A stretch of 17,367 bases of DNA, from contig DASWFO010000043.1 in assembly GCA_036394195.1 (NCBI GenBank), forward strand, positions 1-17,367, in the 5' to 3' direction. Each line of letters begins with the position of its first letter. The first letter of the stretch is position 1. The position numbers were made by a program, and so were the translations under genes. Under the pieces are notes generated by a model that ran no database searches, was not told the origin of the DNA, and saw nothing but the letters and a program-made list of their open reading frames with translations. Source of the stretch: DATJPD01 sp036394195. Its GTDB lineage: Bacteria; Pseudomonadota; Alphaproteobacteria; CACIAM-22H2. Below are positions 12,424-17,367 of this stretch, piece by piece.

Positions 12424-13284
12424 CTATCCACGGGCAAGACTGATCAACGCGGCGAGCGCCGCGACCAGGCCGGCACCCTTGCGGACCGTGAACGGCTCGC
12501 GCAGGAACAGAAAGCCGAGGAGGGCGGTGACGCCGAAGCCCATTTGCGCGATCGGCACCACGACGCTCGCCTCTCCGCGCGCGAGGCCCTCGACCATGAA
12601 GGCGAAGGCCAACGCGAGCACGATCGCCGCCGCCGGCGCGTAGCGCCACGCCGCGGCCGCGGGCCGGATGCGGCGGTCCACCCACCAGACCAAGGCCGTG
12701 GCCAGCGTGACCACCACGACGGCCTGCGCCACGATCAGCGACGTCGGGGTAGCACCGGCCTGCAGACCGACCTTGTAGATGACGTTCCCGATTCCGACGG
12801 CGGCGGTGGCGACCAGCACGCGGACGAGCGACGATCGGCTCTCGCGGCGGCCGGCGGCATCTTCTTCCGCCGCCGGGGCGCCCAACAGCAGCCAGGCCGC
12901 AACGAGCGCCAGCGCGATGCCCGCGATCTTGTACGGCAGCAGAGGCTCGCCGAGCAGGAGAACGGCAAGTGCTGCCGTAATCACGAAGCTCAGCCGGAAC
13001 ACCGGCGCGTTGACGCTGATCGAGCCGGCCTTCAGGCTGTGCGCAAAATTGTAGAAGCCGATCAGGATGAACAGCCCGGCCAGGCCGCCCCACAGCGTCC
13101 CGGGTGGGAATGTCAGCGAGCCGGTGAACAGCGCATACAGGACCACGGTTGGCATGAACACCCAGGACTGCACCATCAGCAGATGATGCGGTGGTGCCCC
13201 GGCCGCGGTGCCGCGCTTATAAACCAGATCGCCGATCCCGAAAAACAGCATCGCGCCGAACGCGTATTCGAGTCCCGGGGTCAT
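12424..13284 (-). CDS. EamA/DMT-family transporter
   Basis: A 286-residue inner-membrane protein with about ten hydrophobic helices in two similar halves, the drug/metabolite transporter layout. Half one begins LEYAFGAMLFFGIGDLVYK and half two VATAAVGIGNVIYKVGLQAG; each half ends with a Leu-Gly-Glu-Pro or Arg-Glu-Pro type motif (LLLGEPLLPYK, FLFLREPFTVRK) characteristic of EamA domains. A charged loop (EEDAAGRRESRS) separates the halves. It probably exports or exchanges a small metabolite; the substrate cannot be inferred. The start at 13284 places the N-terminus directly before helix 1; the open frame upstream to 13500 is Arg-rich and not credible. No strong ribosome binding site is visible. 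The gene ends 66 bases from the Bug remnant. Confidence 0.9.
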   Translation of the reverse strand: MTPGLEYAFGAMLFFGIGDLVYKRGTAAGAPPHHLLMVQSWVFMPTVVLYALFTGSLTFPPGTLWGGLAGLFILIGFYNFAHSLKAGSISVNAPVFRLSFVITAALAVLLLGEPLLPYKIAGIALALVAAWLLLGAPAAEEDAAGRRESRSSLVRVLVATAAVGIGNVIYKVGLQAGATPTSLIVAQAVVVVTLATALVWWVDRRIRPAAAAWRYAPAAAIVLALAFAFMVEGLARGEASVVVPIAQMGFGVTALLGFLFLREPFTVRKGAGLVAALAALISLARG

Positions 13285-13655
13285 CGAGTAATCGTGGACT
13301 GTCCGGCGCTGTGACTCAACCGGCGATGGCTGACCGCCGCGGGTGGCGTCAAGGGGCCCGAGAACGGTGCCGCGCCTTTTGGCATGCGCGACAAAACACC
13401 GCAATGTTTCGCAAGCCGAGGTGGTGAGCCCGCACCAGCTATTAGCGCGGCGTGTCACCCGGCGGCGAGCTCCTTCTTCCGATCGTCCCAAATGGACCAT
13501 CGCCGGCCATCAGGCGCCCAAGTGTGCCGGTCCTCATTCATCGAGGACATGTTGATGTGACCGGAGTGCATTTTGCGCATGCGAGAGACGACTCATCTTT
13601 AGCCGTGAGGCTATCCCGCCTCGCAGCCATGCCGATCACGATGGAGAAGGACCAG
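13285..13655. other. Divergent intergenic region before the efflux operon
   Basis: These 371 bases between the leftward EamA gene and the rightward secreted-protein gene contain no convincing gene. They must hold two divergent promoters, but I cannot place them. Visible structures are the near-repeat CGCAATGTTTCGCAAG around 13400-13416 and a small AGCC-GTGA-GGCT stem at 13601-13612, about 45 bases before the secreted-protein start. No regulator gene adjoins the pump operon. Confidence 0.45.
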
Positions 13656-14192
13656 ATGACCAGACAGACCGCGATCGCCCGAGTGCTCAGGAACGTCGCG
13701 CCACTCACCGCCGCCGCGGTTCTTCTCGCCAGCGGCGCCGCGTTTGCCCAGGTCGGCACGATGAACGGCGGCACGATGTCGCCGAACCTCGGCATGCCCA
13801 GCATGTCGCCATCATTGCCGCCGGTGGGCGGCACCAATATTCCGATGGGCGCCTCGGGTCTCGGCACCGGCGGCCTCAGCCCGCTGACCACGCCGGGCTT
13901 CTCGTCCTCGAGCCCGAGTTTCCCGGGCACGTCGGGCCTCGGGGTAGGTGCGGGCACCAGCTTGTCGATGGGCAGCGGCTTGTCGATGGGCAGCAGCTCA
14001 TCGCTTGGCACGGGCCTGAGCCCGAATTTGACGCCGAACGGTCTGGCCCCCGGTTTCCCCACCCCTTCGTCTCCTGCGTTTGGTTTTCCCAGTCAGACGC
14101 CAGGCGGACTGGGCGTGGGAACGACGGTCGTGGGCGGCAGGAATCCGAATGCCGCGCGGCAATTCCCTGGCTTGCCGGGCCAGGTGCCCTGA
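13656..14192 (+). CDS. Secreted Gly/Ser/Pro/Met-rich low-complexity protein
   Basis: A 178-residue exported protein of unknown function. The N-terminus MTRQTAIARVLRNV plus a hydrophobic Ala/Leu core ending GAAFAQ is a signal peptide, cut near residue 30. The mature part is almost entirely Gly, Ser, Pro, Leu, Thr and Met: MSPNLGMPSMSPSLPP, a tandem LSMGSG/LSMGSS pair, and GGLGVGTTVVGG near the end. There are no cysteines or histidines and about seven mature methionines. It is probably disordered or surface-associated; Met-rich stretches can bind copper(I), but nothing proves that here. The ATG at 13656 follows a GGAGAAGG site by five bases; in-frame ATGs at 13629 and 13641 are less well placed. 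It lies 29 bases before the RND adaptor gene, so it is likely the first gene of the efflux operon. Confidence 0.75.
   Translation: MTRQTAIARVLRNVAPLTAAAVLLASGAAFAQVGTMNGGTMSPNLGMPSMSPSLPPVGGTNIPMGASGLGTGGLSPLTTPGFSSSSPSFPGTSGLGVGAGTSLSMGSGLSMGSSSSLGTGLSPNLTPNGLAPGFPTPSSPAFGFPSQTPGGLGVGTTVVGGRNPNAARQFPGLPGQVP
13961..13996 (+). repeat. Two-copy 18-bp in-frame tandem repeat
   Basis: CTTGTCGATGGGCAGCGG (13961-13978) is followed by CTTGTCGATGGGCAGCAG (13979-13996), 17 of 18 bases identical, adding a duplicated LSMGS unit to the secreted protein. It suggests recent slippage or unequal duplication within the low-complexity coding region. Confidence 0.8.
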
Positions 14193-14221
14193 ACCGGGGT
14201 GACAGCTAAAGGACGAACCGC

Positions 14222-15397
14222 ATGCGTCGGGGACCGATCATCGGTGCCGCGCTGCTGCTTGCAGGTTTGAGCGGCGGCGCGGTCGCGGTCATCCACTCGC
14301 TGGGGGCGCGGGCCAAGGCGCCGACGTCCACGACGGTGGTGAGCGAGCCGGTTGTCGCCCAGACCGTCAAGAGCGGCGACGTGCCGATCTTTTTCAGCGG
14401 CATCGGCTTCGTCCAGGCGTACAACACGGTGGTCGTCCGCAGCCAGATCCAGGGACAGCTCACCCAGATCGCCTTCACCGAGGGCCAGAGCGTGCATCCC
14501 GGCGATCTGCTGGCGCAGATCGACCCGCGTCCGTACCAGGCGCAGCTCGACCAGGCGACTGCGAACCGTGACCGGGATCGGGCGCAGCTGGCCAACGCGC
14601 AGGCCAATCTCCAGCGCTATCTGCCGCTGCTGGCCAGGGGATTCGCCACGCCGCAGCTGGTCGACACGCAGAAAGCCCAGGTGGCTCAGCTCGCCGCGTC
14701 GGTCAAGTCGGACGAGGCGGTGATCGAAAGCGCGAAGGTGCAGCTCGACTATACGCGGATGACCGCACCGATCGAGGGCGTGACCGGGATCCGCCAACTC
14801 GATATCGGCAACGTCATTCACCCCACCGATCCCAATGGCTTGGTTGTGGTGACTCAACTTCATCCGATCTCGGTGATCTTCACGCTGCCCGAGGCGGATC
14901 TGCCGCAGATCCAGCAACAGATGGCCAAAGGACCCCTCACGGTCCTTGCCTACAGCCAGGACGACAAGATCAAGCTGGACGAGGGGACGCTCGAGCTCGT
15001 GAACAACGAGATCATTCAGACGTCCGGCTCGATCCAGCTCAAGGTCCGCTTTCCCAATCTCGCCAACCGGCTGTGGCCGGGCGAGCTCGTCAACCTGCGG
15101 CTGTTGATCGAGACCCGGCATGACGGGCTGACCGTCGCCGCACCTGCCGTCCAGCGCAATCCGCAAGGCGCCTACGTCTATGTCGTCAACTCGGACAAAA
15201 CGGTCGACAGCCGTGCCATCACGGTCGAGCAGGTCAGCAACGGCCAGGTCCTCGTCGAAACCGGCCTCACGGCGGGCGAGCAGGTCGTCGTCGACGGCCA
15301 GTCGCGTCTCCAGCCCGGCAGCCACGTGACCCTCCTGGAGGGCCGGGCGGCGGAGGAAGTGGCCAGTCAGAGCGCGCAGCAGGCGGACATCCCGTGA
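14222..15397 (+). CDS. RND efflux periplasmic adaptor subunit (MdtA-like)
   Basis: A 391-residue membrane fusion protein that links an RND pump to an outer-membrane channel. The N-terminus (MRRGPIIGAALLLAGLSGG) is an uncleaved anchor or signal without a lipobox. Then come a first beta-barrel strand (VVAQTVKSGDVPIFFSGIG), a biotinyl-lipoyl half (VVRSQIQGQLTQIAFTEGQS, about 71-90), an alpha-helical hairpin (about 103-165, Gln/Ala-rich heptads), the second lipoyl half (YTRMTAPIEGVTGIRQLDIG) and the beta-barrel/membrane-proximal domains to about 370. The LDIGNVI motif and the overall pattern fit the MdtA/MexE-like group. An AAGGACG site precedes the ATG. Its TGA overlaps the GTG start of the pump gene, so translation is coupled. 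Substrate unknown. Confidence 0.93.
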   Translation: MRRGPIIGAALLLAGLSGGAVAVIHSLGARAKAPTSTTVVSEPVVAQTVKSGDVPIFFSGIGFVQAYNTVVVRSQIQGQLTQIAFTEGQSVHPGDLLAQIDPRPYQAQLDQATANRDRDRAQLANAQANLQRYLPLLARGFATPQLVDTQKAQVAQLAASVKSDEAVIESAKVQLDYTRMTAPIEGVTGIRQLDIGNVIHPTDPNGLVVVTQLHPISVIFTLPEADLPQIQQQMAKGPLTVLAYSQDDKIKLDEGTLELVNNEIIQTSGSIQLKVRFPNLANRLWPGELVNLRLLIETRHDGLTVAAPAVQRNPQGAYVYVVNSDKTVDSRAITVEQVSNGQVLVETGLTAGEQVVVDGQSRLQPGSHVTLLEGRAAEEVASQSAQQADIP

Positions 15398-17367
15398 ACA
15401 TTTCCGCGCCGTTCATCAGCCGGCCGATCGCGACCGTATTGCTGATGGTCGGCCTGCTGTTGTGCGGGCTGGTGACCTATCGACTGCTGCCGGTGGCGGC
15501 GTTGCCGAATGTCAATTATCCGACGCTCGCCGTGACGGCCCAGCTCCCGGGTGCGGATCCTCAGACCATGGCGTCCTCGGTCGCATCGCCGCTCGAGCTG
15601 CAGTTCGGCCAGATTCCCGGCGTCACCCAGATGACGTCGTCGAGCATGCTCGGCTACGCCTCGATCACGCTTCAATTTGACATGAGCCGCACCATCGACA
15701 GCGCGGAGGCCGACGTGCTGTCGGCGATCAATGCTGCCAGTGGGCAGTTGCCGCCGAACATGACGTACCCGCCGACCATCCGGAAGGTCAATCCGGCGGA
15801 CACGCCGATCCTGGTGCTGGCGGTCAGCTCCAAGTCGCTGCCGCTGACCACGGTCGACGCGTACGCCGAGAATATCCTTCTGCAGAAGATCTCACAGATA
15901 CCCGGCGTCGGCCTTGTCGGCATCGGCGGCCAGCAGAAGCCGGCGATCCGCGTGCAGGTCAACCCGCAAGCGCTCGCCGCCCGCGGCATCAGCCTCGAGA
16001 CCGTGCGCACGGTGCTCGGCGAGGCCAACGTGGATCTTCCCAAGGGCACGCTCAACAGCCCGCGCGAGACCTATACGCTCAACACGAACGATCAGCTGCT
16101 CAAGCCCGACGCCTATAACTCGCTGGTCGTCGCGTACCAGAATGGCTCACCGGTTCTGCTGCGCGACATCGGCCAGGCGATCGAGGCCCCGGAGAACAAT
16201 CTGCTGGGCGCCTGGCAGGATCGGGACCCGGCGGTCCTCCTCGCCATCCAGCGGCAGCCCAGCGCCAACGTCATCCAGACCGTCGACCGCATCAAACAAA
16301 TGCTGCCGCAGCTCGAGGCCTCCATCCCGCCCACGGTCAAGGTGTCGATCCTGTCCGACCGCACCCAGACCATCCGCGCCGCCGTCAGCGACGTGCAATT
16401 CACCTTGCTGCTCACCGTGGGCCTCGTGGTCATGGTGATCTTCATTTTCCTGCGCAACGTCTGGGCGACCATCATCCCGGCGGTCACCGTGCCGCTGTCG
16501 TTGATCGGCACCTTTGCCGTGCTGTATGTGCTCGGCTATAGCCTCGACAACCTGTCGCTGATGGCGCTCACGATCGCGGTCGGGTTCGTCGTCGATGATG
16601 CGGTGGTGGTCATCGAGAACATCGTCCGCCACCTGGAACAAGGGCTGAGTCCGATGCAGGCGGCGCTCAAGGGCGCTGGCGAGATCGGCTTCACCATCGT
16701 CTCGATCACGCTGTCTCTGATCGCCGTCTTCATCCCGCTGTTCCTGATGGGCGGCTTTGTCGGCCTGCTGTTCCGTGAATTCGCGGTCACGGTCAGCGTG
16801 TCCCTCGTCCTGTCCCTGGTGATCTCGCTGACCCTGACGCCGATGATGTGCGCGCGCCTGCTCAAGCCCGAGGACAAACGGCACCACGGCCGCCTGTATC
16901 GACTGTTCGAGGCCGCCTTTGACGGCCTTCTCGCTCTCTATGAGCGAGGCCTGAAAGTCGTGCTGCGGCACCAATTCGTCACCTTGCTGGTGATGTTCGG
17001 GACGATCGTGCTCACCGGCTATCTCTATGTCGTCATTCCCAAGGGCTTTTTTCCGCAGCAGGACACGGGCATGATCACCGCCATCGCCGAGGCGGGCCAG
17101 GACATCTCCTATCCGGCGATGGCCGATAAGATGCAGGTGGTCATCGGCGCCATTCTGAAGGATCCGGCGGTCGCGTCCGTCGGCTCGCAGATCGGCGCCA
17201 GCGGAACGACGACGCTCAATGACGGCCGCATGTTCATTGCGCTGAAGCCGCAAAGCGAGCGGGACGCCAGCGCCGACCAGGTGATCAACCGTCTGCGGCC
17301 GCAACTGGCGAAGATCGGGGGAGTCACCGTCTATATGCAGGCGGCCCAGGACATCACCATCGGCGGT
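15394..17367 (+). CDS. RND efflux pump inner-membrane subunit (MdtB/MdtC/AcrB-like), 5' part only
   Basis: Proton-driven trimeric exporter; 658 of the usual 1,030 or so residues are in the window and the gene runs off the right edge. The GTG start overlaps the adaptor stop by four bases (GTGA). Helix 1 follows SAPFISRPIATVLLMVGLLL, and the first porter domain contains the usual PNVNYPTLAVTAQLPGADPQ. The helix-4 motif GFVVDDAVVVIENIVR carries D401-D402, equivalent to the proton-relay aspartates D407-D408 of AcrB. FREFAVTVSVSLVLSLVISL, TLTPMMCARLL and PKGFFPQQDTGMI are also classical. This marks it as a hydrophobe/amphiphile (HAE1) exporter rather than a heavy-metal pump. The helix-10 lysine lies outside the window. 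A second pump gene or outer-membrane channel may follow; neither can be seen. Confidence 0.95.
   Translation, partial: MNISAPFISRPIATVLLMVGLLLCGLVTYRLLPVAALPNVNYPTLAVTAQLPGADPQTMASSVASPLELQFGQIPGVTQMTSSSMLGYASITLQFDMSRTIDSAEADVLSAINAASGQLPPNMTYPPTIRKVNPADTPILVLAVSSKSLPLTTVDAYAENILLQKISQIPGVGLVGIGGQQKPAIRVQVNPQALAARGISLETVRTVLGEANVDLPKGTLNSPRETYTLNTNDQLLKPDAYNSLVVAYQNGSPVLLRDIGQAIEAPENNLLGAWQDRDPAVLLAIQRQPSANVIQTVDRIKQMLPQLEASIPPTVKVSILSDRTQTIRAAVSDVQFTLLLTVGLVVMVIFIFLRNVWATIIPAVTVPLSLIGTFAVLYVLGYSLDNLSLMALTIAVGFVVDDAVVVIENIVRHLEQGLSPMQAALKGAGEIGFTIVSITLSLIAVFIPLFLMGGFVGLLFREFAVTVSVSLVLSLVISLTLTPMMCARLLKPEDKRHHGRLYRLFEAAFDGLLALYERGLKVVLRHQFVTLLVMFGTIVLTGYLYVVIPKGFFPQQDTGMITAIAEAGQDISYPAMADKMQVVIGAILKDPAVASVGSQIGASGTTTLNDGRMFIALKPQSERDASADQVINRLRPQLAKIGGVTVYMQAAQDITIGG

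Noticed and set aside
13563..13576. GG-N10-GC element before the secreted-protein gene
   Set aside because: Only TTTGC matches; the -24 half (CGGAGT) does not resemble TGGCAC, so chance is more likely.
16147..17304. Leftward open frames opposite the RND pump, and likewise 14093-15325 opposite the adaptor and 10681-11931 across the ATPase
   Set aside because: All overlap strongly supported genes and have shadow composition without motifs.

Overview
The window is GC-rich (roughly two thirds G+C), densely coded DNA that looks like an alphaproteobacterium, most likely of the Hyphomicrobiales (Bradyrhizobium/Rhodopseudomonas-like relatives). This rests on the protein types, the high GC at third codon positions, and an intergenic palindrome of the 'GTCATTGCGAG...CAATCCA' kind that is common in that group. 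No rRNA, tRNA, CRISPR array, transposase or phage gene was recognised.

Layout. 1-1280 (minus): 5' part of a respiratory formate dehydrogenase alpha subunit, preceded by its small Tat-targeted companion protein. 1598-3668 (minus): an NMT1/THI5-like substrate-binding protein followed by an isopenicillin-N-synthase-like dioxygenase. 3816-4817 (plus): a second, paralogous dioxygenase, divergent from the first pair. 4814-5434 (minus): a secreted cupin-like protein whose stop codon overlaps that of the dioxygenase. 5579-5818 (plus): a small conserved-looking protein. 5895-7760 (minus): allophanate hydrolase, with repeat DNA at both ends. 8446-11179 (plus): a complete NitT/TauT-type ABC importer (binding protein, permease, ATPase). 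11347-12120 (minus): a YkgJ-type cysteine-cluster protein. 12167-12358 (minus): a C-terminal remnant of a Bug/TctC receptor. 12424-13284 (minus): an EamA/DMT transporter. 13656-17367 (plus): a Gly/Ser/Met-rich secreted protein, an RND adaptor subunit and the first 658 residues of an RND pump.

The most notable signal is a set of sigma-54 (RpoN) type -24/-12 promoters. A full consensus match (TGGCACG-N4-TTGCT) lies at a sensible distance before the ABC importer. Two one-mismatch matches sit back to back in the 147-base region between the orphan binding protein and the second dioxygenase, one on each strand and each correctly placed for its gene. A much weaker candidate lies before allophanate hydrolase. 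Together with allophanate hydrolase (which releases ammonia) and nitrogen-compound-type ABC components, this suggests a nitrogen-scavenging regulon built from two dioxygenases, an orphan binding protein, an importer and an amidohydrolase. The substrate cannot be named from sequence.

The other regions are separate: formate oxidation at the left edge, and an efflux operon at the right edge in which a low-complexity secreted protein precedes the pump genes by 29 bases.
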